Shown here piece by piece: positions 44,547-53,704 of a stretch of DNA of 64,000 nt. The position numbers and the translations under genes are program-made. This stretch comes from Rhodopseudomonas_A palustris_F (GTDB lineage Bacteria > Pseudomonadota > Alphaproteobacteria > Rhizobiales > Xanthobacteraceae). Numbering within the stretch: the first letter of the stretch is position 1; every line of letters starts with the position of its first letter. The stretch lies in the NCBI RefSeq assembly GCF_000013745.1, contig NC_007925.1, positions 2,790,001 to 2,854,000 of the forward strand, read 5' to 3'. Below the pieces are notes generated by a model that was not told where the DNA came from, made no database searches, and saw nothing but the letters and a program-made list of their open reading frames with translations.

Positions 44547-46373
44547 ATGTGCGGCATTGTCGGCATATTGGGACATGGTCCGGTCGCGGATCAACTGGTC
44601 GATTCCTTGAAGCGTCTTGAGTATCGCGGCTATGATTCCGCCGGCGTCGCCACGCTGGAGGGCACGCATCTGGTGCGTCGCCGCGCCGAAGGAAAACTGC
44701 GCAACCTGGAAAAACTGCTCAAGACCTCGCCGCTGCAAGGTCATTCAGGCATCGGCCATACCCGGTGGGCGACGCACGGCAAGCCGACCGTAGGCAACGC
44801 CCATCCGCACGCCACCGAACGCGTCGCCGTGGTGCATAACGGCATCATCGAGAATTTCCGCGAGTTGCGGCAGCAGCTGGAGAAGCACGGCGCGATCTTC
44901 AGCAGCGAGACCGACACCGAGGTGGTGGCGCATCTGGTCGATTCCTATCTCGCCGCCGGCGCGTCGCCGGAAGAAGCCGTCCGGCAGGCCTTGCCGCAAC
45001 TGCGCGGCGCCTTCGCGCTGGCCTTCATCTTCAGCGGTCACGACAACCTGCTGATCGGCGCCCGAAAGGGCTCGCCGCTGGCGATCGGCTATGGCGACGG
45101 CGAAATGTATCTCGGCTCGGACGCCATCGCGCTGGCGCCGTTCACCGACACCATCAGCTATCTCGAAGACGGCGACTGGGTGGTGCTGACCCGCAGCAGC
45201 GCGGTGGTGCGCGACGAACTTGGCGTCGTCACCGACCGCGACACGCTGAAATCCGGCGCCTCGTCGCTGGTGGTCGACAAGGCGAACTACCGACATTTCA
45301 TGGCCAAGGAAATTCACGAGCAGCCGGAAGTGGTCGGCCATACGCTGGCGCGCTACGTCGACATGGCGAACGACTGCACCGCGTTGCCGGTGACGCTGCC
45401 GTTCGATTTCAAGGACATTCAGCGGGTCTCGATCACCGCCTGCGGCACCGCGAGCTACGCGGGATTCATCGCCAAATACTGGTTCGAACGCTTCGCCCGG
45501 GTGCCGGTCGAGGTCGACGTCGCCTCCGAGTTCCGCTACCGCGAGGCGCCGTTGCGCAAAGGCGATCTGGCGATCTTCATCTCGCAATCCGGCGAAACCG
45601 CCGATACGCTGGCGGCGTTGCGCTACGCCAAATCGCAGGGTCTGCACACGCTGTCGGTGGTCAACGTGCCGACCTCGACCATCGCCCGCGAGAGTGAAAT
45701 CGTATTGCCGACGCTGGCCGGCCCGGAGATCGGCGTCGCCTCGACCAAGGCGTTCACCTGCCAGTTGATGGTGCTGGCGGCGCTTGCGGTGGCGGCCGGC
45801 AAGGCACGCGGCGAATTGTCCGCCGACGACGAAGCCCGGCTGGTACACGGGCTGGTGGAAATTCCCCGACTGATGGCGGCGGCGCTGGCCACCGAACCGC
45901 AGATCGAGAAACTGGCGCGCGACATCGCCAAGCGGCAGGACGTGCTCTATCTCGGCCGCGGCACCAGCTATCCGCTGGCGCTGGAAGGCGCGCTGAAGCT
46001 GAAGGAAATCTCCTACATCCACGCCGAGGGCTATGCCGCGGGCGAACTCAAGCACGGCCCGATCGCGCTGATCGACGAGAACATGCCGGTGGTGGTGATC
46101 GCACCTTATGACCGGGTGTTCGAGAAGACGGTGTCGAACATGCAGGAGGTGGCCGCGCGGGGCGGCAACATCATCCTGATGACCGACGCCAAGGGGGCGG
46201 CGGAGGCCACCATCCAGTCGACGGTCACCATCGTGCTGCCGGATATGGCGGCGGCGTTCACCGCGATGGTTTATGCCATCCCGGTGCAGCTTCTGGCCTA
46301 CCACACCGCCGTGGTGATGGGCACCGACGTCGACCAGCCGCGAAACCTGGCGAAGTCGGTGACCGTCGAATAG
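44547..46373 (+). CDS. glmS: Glutamine--fructose-6-phosphate aminotransferase (isomerizing)
   Basis: GlmS makes glucosamine-6-phosphate from fructose-6-phosphate and glutamine, the first committed step to UDP-GlcNAc. The 608-residue protein begins MCGIVGILG, so removal of Met exposes the nucleophilic Cys1. The glutaminase domain (TRWATHGKPTVGNAHPH) spans about 1-240. Two SIS sugar-isomerase domains follow (TACGTASYAGFIAKYWFE, ISQSGETADTLAALRY, GRGTSYPLALEGALKLKEIS), ending NLAKSVTVE. The ATG at 44547 is required by the Cys1 chemistry, although TTG at 44538 is in frame. I saw no glmS ribozyme upstream. Confidence 0.98.
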   Translation: MCGIVGILGHGPVADQLVDSLKRLEYRGYDSAGVATLEGTHLVRRRAEGKLRNLEKLLKTSPLQGHSGIGHTRWATHGKPTVGNAHPHATERVAVVHNGIIENFRELRQQLEKHGAIFSSETDTEVVAHLVDSYLAAGASPEEAVRQALPQLRGAFALAFIFSGHDNLLIGARKGSPLAIGYGDGEMYLGSDAIALAPFTDTISYLEDGDWVVLTRSSAVVRDELGVVTDRDTLKSGASSLVVDKANYRHFMAKEIHEQPEVVGHTLARYVDMANDCTALPVTLPFDFKDIQRVSITACGTASYAGFIAKYWFERFARVPVEVDVASEFRYREAPLRKGDLAIFISQSGETADTLAALRYAKSQGLHTLSVVNVPTSTIARESEIVLPTLAGPEIGVASTKAFTCQLMVLAALAVAAGKARGELSADDEARLVHGLVEIPRLMAAALATEPQIEKLARDIAKRQDVLYLGRGTSYPLALEGALKLKEISYIHAEGYAAGELKHGPIALIDENMPVVVIAPYDRVFEKTVSNMQEVAARGGNIILMTDAKGAAEATIQSTVTIVLPDMAAAFTAMVYAIPVQLLAYHTAVVMGTDVDQPRNLAKSVTVE

Positions 46374-46408
46374 GCAAACCGTCGCAGGCGGTCGCACTGG
46401 TTTTTTGC
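46374..46408 (+). terminator. Possible intrinsic terminator of glmS
   Basis: Directly after the glmS stop, AAACC (46376-46380) can pair with GGTTT (46399-46403) around an inner GC-rich region, followed by a run of T (GGTTTTTTGC). The outer stem is short and the loop is long, so the call is tentative. Confidence 0.35.
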
Positions 46409-46460
46409 CGCAGCGCCGATACATAGAAACAATTATGCGATTACAACGGGTTATGATTGT

Positions 46461-46485
46461 CATGGGGATAAATTTTATCCCCATG
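46461..46485. promoter_or_regulatory. 25-bp perfect palindrome upstream of the DUF502 gene
   Basis: CATGGGGATAAA (46461-46472) and TTTATCCCCATG (46474-46485) are exact inverted repeats around a single central base. This is a compact, AT-centred dyad typical of operators for dimeric regulators rather than an intrinsic terminator, as no T tract follows. It lies 88 bases after glmS and 139 bases before the DUF502 gene. Confidence 0.6.
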
Positions 46486-46517
46486 GAAAGCCGTTGGCTG
46501 GCACCGGACGTGCAATA

Positions 46518-46539
46518 GTCTGCTAGATGGTCTGCTAGA
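46518..46539. repeat. 10-bp tandem direct repeat upstream of the DUF502 gene
   Basis: GTCTGCTAGA occurs twice (46518-46527 and 46530-46539) with a 2-base spacer, a 12-base period. It lies 33 bases after the 25-bp palindrome and about 85 bases before the DUF502 start. Direct repeats near one helical turn can be regulator-binding sites. Confidence 0.45.
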
Positions 46540-46623
46540 ATGATTCATTCGCAGCGGCCTCGGCTCGAACGGCGTTGACGATTCGTGGTCCAGCCACGAT
46601 GTTCTTTCAAATGACCTGGATCC

Positions 46624-47421
46624 ATGATGACCCGTAACGACCAATCCTCGACCGACAGTCCCATCGAGCTTCCGCACGATCCGCCGCGCGGCTTCATGGC
46701 GCGGATCCGAAACTATTTTCTCACCGGGCTGATCGTCGCCGGCCCGATCGCCATTACGTTCTATCTGACCTGGTCGTTCGTCACCTGGGTCGATGCCTTC
46801 GTGCGGCCGTTCGTCCCGGCGGATTATCGCCCCGAGACCTATATCCAGCATTATCTGCCGTTCGGCGTGCCGGGGTCCGGTCTGATCGTGGCTTTCTTGG
46901 CGCTGACGCTGCTCGGCTTTCTCACCGCCAACTTGATCGGCCGCACCCTAGTCGATCTCGGCGAGCGGCTGCTCGGCCGGATGCCGGTGGTGCGCGCGAT
47001 CTATCGCGGGTTGAAGCAGGTGTTCGAGACGCTGTTCTCCGCCACCGGCTCCAGCTTCCGCAAAGTCGGGCTGGTGGAGTTTCCGGCGCCGGGGATGTGG
47101 TCCTTGGTGCTGATCTCGCAGCCGCCTGGCGAAGAGATCGCCGGCAAACTGCCGGGCCAGGATGAGCACATGTCGGTGTTCCTGCCCTGCGCGCCGAACC
47201 CGACCACCGGGTTTTTCTTCTACGTGCCGAAGAGCAAGGTGATCGAGGTCGACATGACCGCCGAGGCCGCGGCGACGCTGATCATGTCGGCGGGCGTGGT
47301 GCAACCGGGCTCCGATCCGCAGAAGAAGATCGCCGCCTTGGCCGGCACGGTGATGGCCGCGCGAACCGCCAGCGACGCGCCGGAATCGGCGTTCTCGCGG
47401 CGACGTGCGAAAGTGGATTAG
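46624..47421 (+). CDS. DUF502-family inner-membrane protein
   Basis: The 265-residue protein has two strong transmembrane helices (YFLTGLIVAGPIAITFYLTW and GLIVAFLALTLLGFLTANLI). A conserved soluble part follows (VVRAIYRGLKQVFETLFSAT, LVEFPAPGMWSLVLIS, VFLPCAPNPTTGFFFYVPKS), the signature of DUF502. The family is widespread but its function is not established, with a membrane or envelope role suspected. The C-terminus is basic and variable. The start is the ATG at 46624; the next codon is also Met. Confidence 0.9.
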   Translation: MMTRNDQSSTDSPIELPHDPPRGFMARIRNYFLTGLIVAGPIAITFYLTWSFVTWVDAFVRPFVPADYRPETYIQHYLPFGVPGSGLIVAFLALTLLGFLTANLIGRTLVDLGERLLGRMPVVRAIYRGLKQVFETLFSATGSSFRKVGLVEFPAPGMWSLVLISQPPGEEIAGKLPGQDEHMSVFLPCAPNPTTGFFFYVPKSKVIEVDMTAEAAATLIMSAGVVQPGSDPQKKIAALAGTVMAARTASDAPESAFSRRRAKVD

Positions 47422-47441
47422 AGCTTTCAGCTGACTTTGGA

Positions 47442-47558
47442 GTCATTCCGGGGCGCGAGCAGCTTTAGCTGCGAGCGAACCCGGAATCTCGCTCCACGCT
47501 CTGTCTGCCGCAAGATTCCGGGTTCGCTTGGCCTTTCGGCCTCGCGCCCCGGAATGAC
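47442..47558. repeat. Palindromic intergenic repeat, family B copy 3
   Basis: GTCATTCCGGGGCGCGAG at the left end and CTCGCGCCCCGGAATGAC at the right end are complementary. The inner arms GCGAACCCGGAATC and GATTCCGGGTTCGC form a second pairing. It lies between the convergent DUF502 and recG genes, matching the convergent setting of the copy at 4714-4834. Confidence 0.85.
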
Positions 47559-47573
47559 GCCATGCGACGATGA

Positions 47574-49673
47574 TTACCCCGCGCCGATCAGCGGCAGCGC
47601 CTCGTCGCGTTCGAACAGATAGAGCAGGCAGCGCAGCGCCTCGCCACGCTCGCCCTTGAGCTTCGGATTGTCCTTGAGGATCTGCAGCGCCTCGTCGCGC
47701 GCTTGCGAGATCAGCTGCGCGTGCACCTCGGGCCGCGCGATGCGATAGCCGGGCAGGCCGCTCTGCCGGGTGCCGAGCACGTCGCCTTCGCCGCGCAGCT
47801 TGAGGTCTTCCTCGGCGATCCGGAAGCCGTCGGTGGTCTCGCGGATCACCCGCAGCCGCGCCGCCGACATCTCGCCGAGCGGCTCCTTGTAGAGCAGCAG
47901 GCAGGTCGAGGATTCCGAACCGCGGCCGATCCGGCCGCGCAGCTGATGCAATTGCGCAAGCCCAAAACGCTCGGCATTCTCGATCACCATGATGGTGGCG
48001 TCCGGCACGTCGACGCCGACCTCGACCACGGTGGTGGCGACCAACAGGCCGATCTCGTGGGCAGCGAATTGCGCCATCACCCGGTCCTTGTCGGGGCCGC
48101 GCATCTTGCCGTGCACCAGACCGACGCGGTCGCCATAGCGGAATTTCAGGCTCTCGAAGCGCTGCTCGGCGTCGGTGAGATGGACGGTTTCGGATTCCTC
48201 GACCAGCGGGCAGATCCAGTACACCAGCTTGCCGGCGGCGAGCGCGCGGCCGACCGCGTCCATCACCTCGTTGAGCCGGCTGTTGGGCACCGCGCGGGTG
48301 TCGATCGGCTGCCGGCCGGCCGGCTTCTCGCGCAATTCCGACAGGTCCATGTCGCCGAAATAGCTCAACACCAGCGTGCGCGGGATCGGCGTGGCGCTGA
48401 GCACCAGCACGTCGACCGCAGCGCCCTTGTTGGTGAGAGCGAGGCGTTCGCGCACGCCGAAGCGATGCTGCTCGTCGACCACCGCCAACGCCAGATCGTT
48501 GAACACCACGTCGTCCTGGATCAGCGCGTGGGTGCCGACCAGACAATGAATCTCGCCGCTGGCGAGCGCGGCCAGAATCTCGCGGCGCTCCTTGCCTTTC
48601 TCGCGGCCGGTGAGAATCGCCACGCGCAACCCGGCCTGCGCGGCGAGCGGCGCGACGGTCTTGAAATGCTGGCGGGCGAGAATTTCGGTCGGCGCCATCA
48701 GCGCCGCCTGTTTGCCGACCTCGGCGACGGCAGCCGCGGCGAGCAACGCCACCACGGTCTTGCCGGAGCCGACATCGCCCTGCAGCAGCCGCAGCATCCG
48801 CACCGGCTGCCGCAGATCCTCGGCGATCGCGGCGGCGGCAGCCTGCTGCGAGGCCGTCAGCGCGTAGGGCAGCGCGTCGATGATCTTGGCCCGCAATCCG
48901 CCATCGCCGGCATTGCGGGTGCCGGCCGGCCTGCGCAACTGCGCGCGCACCAGCGCCAGCGCGAGTTGCCCGGCGAGCAGTTCGTCATAGGCCAGCCGCG
49001 ACCAGAACGGCCCGTCGGGCAGGATGTCGGTGAGCTCGACCGGGCGATGCACCCGCTGCAGCGCCTCGGCGAACGGCGCAAAGCCGCAACGTCGCATCAC
49101 CTCCGGCGCGGTCCATTCCGGCAGCGTCGGCAATTTCAGCAACGCCTGCGCGACGGCGCGGCGCAATGATCCGACGGCGAGTCCCTCGGTGAGCGGATAG
49201 ACCGGATCGATGCCGGAGAGCAAAGCGAGGCCGGCCTCGTCGACCACGCGATCGGGATGCACGATCTGCAGCGTGCCGTCGAACATCTGCGCGGTGCCGG
49301 AGACGTAACGCTTTTCGCCGACCGGCAGCAGTTTCTCGACATAGCCCGGCTGGGCGCGGAAATAGGTCAGCACCACGTCGCCGGTGTCGTCGCTGGCATA
49401 GACCAGATGCGGCGCGCGCGAGCGGCCGCCGGGCGCCGGGCGATGCCGATCGACGGTGACTTCCAGCGTCACCATCGAGCCCGGCACCGCGTCGCGGATC
49501 TTCGGCCGTGCCCTGCGATCGATCACGCTGACCGGCAGATGCAGCAACAGATCGACCAGCCGCGGCGTCTCGCTGCGGTCGAGCAGATAACGGAACAATT
49601 TGTCCTGCTTCGGCCCGACGCCGGGCAGGCTGGTCACGGGCGCGAATAATGGATTGAGCAGCGGAGGGCGCAT
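47574..49673 (-). CDS. recG: ATP-dependent DNA helicase RecG
   Basis: RecG remodels stalled forks and branched recombination intermediates. The 699-residue protein has an N-terminal wedge/OB domain (TSLPGVGPKQDKLFRYLL, LVYASDDTGDVVLTYF). The helicase domain follows, with Walker A GDVGSGKT, APTEILARQH, the DEQH box (VVDEQHRFGVRER), VLSATPIPRTL and the motif VI region QLRGRIGRG. The TRG motif region is near IRETTDGFRIAEEDLKLRGEGDVLG. I chose the ATG at 49673 (MRPPLLNPLFAPVTSL). A longer frame to 49742 has no family support. It is divergent from sdhE-mfd. Confidence 0.96.
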   Translation of the reverse strand: MRPPLLNPLFAPVTSLPGVGPKQDKLFRYLLDRSETPRLVDLLLHLPVSVIDRRARPKIRDAVPGSMVTLEVTVDRHRPAPGGRSRAPHLVYASDDTGDVVLTYFRAQPGYVEKLLPVGEKRYVSGTAQMFDGTLQIVHPDRVVDEAGLALLSGIDPVYPLTEGLAVGSLRRAVAQALLKLPTLPEWTAPEVMRRCGFAPFAEALQRVHRPVELTDILPDGPFWSRLAYDELLAGQLALALVRAQLRRPAGTRNAGDGGLRAKIIDALPYALTASQQAAAAAIAEDLRQPVRMLRLLQGDVGSGKTVVALLAAAAVAEVGKQAALMAPTEILARQHFKTVAPLAAQAGLRVAILTGREKGKERREILAALASGEIHCLVGTHALIQDDVVFNDLALAVVDEQHRFGVRERLALTNKGAAVDVLVLSATPIPRTLVLSYFGDMDLSELREKPAGRQPIDTRAVPNSRLNEVMDAVGRALAAGKLVYWICPLVEESETVHLTDAEQRFESLKFRYGDRVGLVHGKMRGPDKDRVMAQFAAHEIGLLVATTVVEVGVDVPDATIMVIENAERFGLAQLHQLRGRIGRGSESSTCLLLYKEPLGEMSAARLRVIRETTDGFRIAEEDLKLRGEGDVLGTRQSGLPGYRIARPEVHAQLISQARDEALQILKDNPKLKGERGEALRCLLYLFERDEALPLIGAG

Positions 49674-49834
49674 CGAACGACTCTGGGCACATGGCGTTGC
49701 CTGCAATCGACGACGATTGGATGCATTTTGCGCCGAATGCAATGCGCGATCAGAGGCTGACAGCGCCGCCGCCGACCGCTATAGCAGGCGCGCCCGGCAC
49801 GTCCGGGCTTTCGGCGTTCAGACAGGTTGAGACA

Positions 49835-50125
49835 ATGACAGGAACGACACGATCCAGCGGCGGCCTCGACGTCCGGCGCAAGCGGCTACTGTTCCAATGC
49901 TGGCACCGGGGCACCCGCGAGATGGATCTGATCCTCGGCCAGTTTGCCGACGCCGAGATCGGCAGCTTGACCGACGGCGAAGTCGACGAATTGGAGCGGC
50001 TGATCGAACTCACCGATCACGATCTCTACGCCGCGGTGACCGGCGACGCAGCGCTGCCGGCGCCATTCCAAGGCGGGCTGTTCGAGCGCGTCAAGACCTA
50101 CGGCAATATGGACCGCGACGCATGA
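49835..50125 (+). CDS. sdhE: Succinate dehydrogenase assembly factor SdhE (FAD assembly)
   Basis: SdhE helps attach FAD covalently to the flavoprotein subunit of succinate dehydrogenase. The 96-residue protein carries the hallmark RGTRE (in CWHRGTREMDLILGQFAD). A helical remainder follows (VDELERLIELTDHDLYAAVT). The ATG at 49835 gives the family's normal N-terminus and length. Its TGA overlaps the mfd ATG (ATGA), so the two are translationally coupled, although their functions are unrelated. Confidence 0.93.
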   Translation: MTGTTRSSGGLDVRRKRLLFQCWHRGTREMDLILGQFADAEIGSLTDGEVDELERLIELTDHDLYAAVTGDAALPAPFQGGLFERVKTYGNMDRDA

Positions 50126-53100
50126 AATCACCGACCCGCTCGCCCGCGGAGCTGCTCGCCCCCGGACAGGCTCTGACCTTCGCCAACGTCGCCGAGAGCG
50201 CCGAAGGGCTGATCGTGTCGGATCTGGCGCGCGCGGTCGCGGCGCGGCCGAAGCCGCCGGCGGTGTCGCTCGCGGTGATCTGCCGCGACGGCCCGCGGAT
50301 GCAGCAGCTGGCGCGCTCGCTGGAATTCTTCGCGCCGGATCTTGCGGTGATGCAATTCCCGGCCTGGGATTGTCAGCCCTATGACCGGGTATCGCCGCAC
50401 GGCGGCGTGCTGGCGCAGCGGCTGACCACGCTGGCGCGGCTGTCGCGGCTGAAGGGCAGCGACAAGCCGCTGATCGTGTTGACCACGGTCAACGCCATCG
50501 TGCAGCGGGTGCCGGCGCGCGAAGTGATCGCCGCGCAGGCGCTGTCGGTGGCGCCCGGCCACGCGGTGTCGATGGAGTCGATCGTCGCCTGGCTCGAGCA
50601 CAACGGCTACAACCGTTCCTCGACGGTGCGCGAGCCCGGCGAATACGCGGTGCGCGGCGGCATCCTCGATCTGTTTCCGGCCGGCCTCGACCAGCCGGTG
50701 CGATTCGACTTCTTCGGCGACACGCTGGAATCGATCCGCACCTTCGACGCCGAGACCCAGCGCACGCTGCTCGACATGCGCGCGCTCGATCTGGTGCCGA
50801 TCTCGGAATTCCAACTGGTCACCGACACCATCCGCAAATTCCGCATGGGCTATGTCGCCGAATTCGGCGCGCCGCTGCGCGACGATCAGCTCTACGAAGC
50901 GGTCAGCGAAGGCCGCCGCTATCCCGGCATGGAGCACTGGCTGCCCTTGTTCCAGGAGCGGATGGACACGTTGTTCGACTATCTCGACCGCACGCCGATC
51001 GCGATCGAACCGCAGGGCGAGGATGCCGCGCGCGAACGCTTCAAGCAGATCGGCGACTACTATCTGGCGCGGCGCGAGGCGCGGGACATCCCCGGCGGCG
51101 GCGCGATCTACAATCCGTTGCCGCCTGACCGGCTGTATCTGGCCGAACCCGAATGGGAGAAGTGCCTGCAAGGCGTGGCGCTGGCGCGGCTGACGCCGTT
51201 CGCGGTGCCGGCCGACGACGGCCACGTCATCGATGCCGCAGCAAGGGCCGGCCGCAACTTCGCGCCGGAGCGCGCCGACGCCGCGGTCAACGTGTTCGAA
51301 GCCGTGGTCGCGCATGTGCTGGCGTTGCAGGGCCAGCGCAAGAAGGTGGTGGTAGCGCTGTGGAGCGAAGGCTCGCGCGACCGCATGGCGAGCATGCTGA
51401 GGGACCACAAGCTGCTCAACCTCACCTCGGTGAATTCCTGGCGCACGGTGCAGGCGACGCCGCGCAACGAGGCGATGCTGGCGGTGGTCGGCATGGAAGC
51501 CGGCTTCGAGACCGACAGCGTCGCGGTGATCAGCGAGCAGGACATTCTCGGCGACCGCCTGGTGCGGCCGCGCAAGGCCAGCCGCAAGCTCGACAATTTC
51601 ATTTCCGAAGTGACGAGTCTCGCCGCCGGCGACCTCGTGGTCCATGTCGAGCACGGCATCGGTCGCTTCGTCGGGCTGCAGACGCTGGAGGTCGGCGGCG
51701 CGCCGCATGACTGCCTCGAGCTGCACTACGCCGCCGATACCAAGCTGTTTCTGCCGGTCGAAAATATCGAACTGCTGTCGCGCTATGGCTCCGACCACGC
51801 CCATGTGGAATTGGATCGGCTCGGCGGTTCGGGTTGGCAGGCTCGCAAGGCCAAGCTGAAAAACCGCATCCGCGAAATGGCCGGCGAGCTGATCAAGATC
51901 GCCGCCGAACGGCATTTGCGCGAAGCGCCGAAATTGGTCGTGCAGCCGCATCTGTATGACGAGTTCTGCGCACGCTTCCCTTACGACGAGACCGAGGATC
52001 AGCTCGGCGCGATCCAGGCCTCGCTGCACGATCTGGAAAGTGGCAAGCCGATGGACCGGCTGGTCTGCGGCGACGTCGGCTTCGGCAAGACCGAGGTGGC
52101 GCTGCGCGCCACCTTTGCGGTGGCGATGGAAGGCAAGCAGGTCGCCGTGGTGGTGCCGACCACGCTGCTGGCGCGGCAACACGCGCGCAATTTCACCGAG
52201 CGTTTCCGCGGCTTTCCGGTCAATGTCGGGCAGGCCTCGCGGCTGGTGCCGCCGAAAGAACTCGCAAAGGTCAAGAAGGGCATCGCCGAAGGCGCCATCG
52301 ACATCGTGGTCGGCACCCACGCGCTGCTCGGCAAGTCGATCAAGTTCAGGGACCTCGGGCTGATCGTGGTCGACGAGGAACAGCATTTCGGCGTCAGCCA
52401 CAAGGAACGGCTGAAGCAGCTGCGCGCCGAGGTGCACGTGCTGACGCTGAGCGCCACGCCGATCCCGCGCACGCTGCAGTTGGCGCTGACCGGGGTGCGC
52501 GATCTGTCGATCATCGCCTCGCCGCCGGTCGATCGTCTGGCGGTGCGCACCTTCGTCGCGCCGCACGATCCGTTGATGATCCGCGAGGCGCTGCTGCGCG
52601 AGCGCTACCGCGGCGGCCAGGCGTTCTATGTCTGCCCGCGCATCGAAGACCTCGCCGGTGTGAAGGATTTCCTCGACAAGCACGTCCCGGAGATGAAGGT
52701 CGCGGTGGCCCACGGCCAGATGCCGCCGACGGTGATCGAGGACATCATGTCGGCGTTCTACGACGGCAAATACGACATCCTGCTGTCGACCACGATCGTC
52801 GAGAGTGGCCTCGACATCCCCAACGCCAACACGCTGATCGTGCACCGCGCCGACATGTTCGGCCTGGCGCAGCTCTATCAGCTGCGCGGCCGGGTCGGGC
52901 GTTCCAAGCTGCGCGCCTATGCGTTGTTCACGCTGCCGTCGCAGCATCAGATCACCGCGCAGGCGGAGCGCCGGCTCAAAGTGCTGCAATCGCTGGAGAC
53001 GCTCGGCGCCGGCTTCCAGCTCGCCTCGCACGATCTCGACATCCGCGGCGCCGGCAATCTCTTGGGCGAAGAACAGTCCGGCCACATCAAGGAGGTCGGC

Positions 53101-53640
53101 TTCGAGCTCTACCAATCGATGCTGGAAGAGGCGATCGTCAACCTCAAGGCCGGCGTGGTCGAGCCGGTCGCCGACCGCTGGTCGCCGCAGATCACCATCG
53201 GCATGCCGGTGCTGATCCCCGAAGAGTTCGTCGCCGACCTGTCGGTGCGGCTGTCGCTGTATCGCCGGCTCGCCGATCTCGACACCGACGAGGAGATCGA
53301 CGCCTTCGCCGCCGAACTACGCGACCGCTTTGGTCTATTGCCCGACGAGGTGCGCTATCTGTTCAAGGTCGCCGCGATCAAGGCGTATTGCCGCCGGGCC
53401 AATGTCGAGAAGGTCGATGCCGGCCCGAAGGGCGTGGTGATCTCGTTCCGCGACAACTCGTTCGCGCAGCCGGACCGGCTGGTGTTCTTCATCAAGCAGC
53501 ACGGCAAGGCCGCCAAGGTGCGCCCGGATATGAAGGTGGTGTTCCTGCAGGACTGGGAAACCCCGGAGGAGCGGCTGATCGGCACCACCGAAATCCTGCG
53601 CCAGCTCGCCAATTTGGCGGAAGACCGCAAGGCGGCGTAG
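50122..53640 (+). CDS. mfd: Transcription-repair coupling factor Mfd
   Basis: Mfd removes RNA polymerase stalled at DNA lesions and recruits the UvrABC excision repair system. The 1172-residue protein has UvrB-like N-terminal domains (FPAWDCQPYDRVSPHGGVLAQR, NRSSTVREPGEYAVRGGILD). An RNA-polymerase-interacting CarD-like domain follows (GDLVVHVEHGIGRFVGLQTL). The translocase motor has GDVGFGKT, VVPTTLLARQH, DEEQHFG, LSATPIPRTLQ and QLRGRVGRS. The TRG motif and C-terminal domain end the protein. It starts inside the sdhE stop. Confidence 0.97.
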   Translation: MKSPTRSPAELLAPGQALTFANVAESAEGLIVSDLARAVAARPKPPAVSLAVICRDGPRMQQLARSLEFFAPDLAVMQFPAWDCQPYDRVSPHGGVLAQRLTTLARLSRLKGSDKPLIVLTTVNAIVQRVPAREVIAAQALSVAPGHAVSMESIVAWLEHNGYNRSSTVREPGEYAVRGGILDLFPAGLDQPVRFDFFGDTLESIRTFDAETQRTLLDMRALDLVPISEFQLVTDTIRKFRMGYVAEFGAPLRDDQLYEAVSEGRRYPGMEHWLPLFQERMDTLFDYLDRTPIAIEPQGEDAARERFKQIGDYYLARREARDIPGGGAIYNPLPPDRLYLAEPEWEKCLQGVALARLTPFAVPADDGHVIDAAARAGRNFAPERADAAVNVFEAVVAHVLALQGQRKKVVVALWSEGSRDRMASMLRDHKLLNLTSVNSWRTVQATPRNEAMLAVVGMEAGFETDSVAVISEQDILGDRLVRPRKASRKLDNFISEVTSLAAGDLVVHVEHGIGRFVGLQTLEVGGAPHDCLELHYAADTKLFLPVENIELLSRYGSDHAHVELDRLGGSGWQARKAKLKNRIREMAGELIKIAAERHLREAPKLVVQPHLYDEFCARFPYDETEDQLGAIQASLHDLESGKPMDRLVCGDVGFGKTEVALRATFAVAMEGKQVAVVVPTTLLARQHARNFTERFRGFPVNVGQASRLVPPKELAKVKKGIAEGAIDIVVGTHALLGKSIKFRDLGLIVVDEEQHFGVSHKERLKQLRAEVHVLTLSATPIPRTLQLALTGVRDLSIIASPPVDRLAVRTFVAPHDPLMIREALLRERYRGGQAFYVCPRIEDLAGVKDFLDKHVPEMKVAVAHGQMPPTVIEDIMSAFYDGKYDILLSTTIVESGLDIPNANTLIVHRADMFGLAQLYQLRGRVGRSKLRAYALFTLPSQHQITAQAERRLKVLQSLETLGAGFQLASHDLDIRGAGNLLGEEQSGHIKEVGFELYQSMLEEAIVNLKAGVVEPVADRWSPQITIGMPVLIPEEFVADLSVRLSLYRRLADLDTDEEIDAFAAELRDRFGLLPDEVRYLFKVAAIKAYCRRANVEKVDAGPKGVVISFRDNSFAQPDRLVFFIKQHGKAAKVRPDMKVVFLQDWETPEERLIGTTEILRQLANLAEDRKAA

Positions 53641-53704
53641 GTCACAAGTTTGCCGCAACGAAAACGGCCACCGGCAAGGCTGCCGATGGCGGCGTGCGGC
53701 GCGC

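Noticed and set aside
50128..53115. Long open frame on the minus strand opposite mfd
   Set aside because: It is antisense to a strongly conserved gene, has Arg/His/Gln-rich composition typical of shadow frames in GC-rich DNA, and no recognisable motif.
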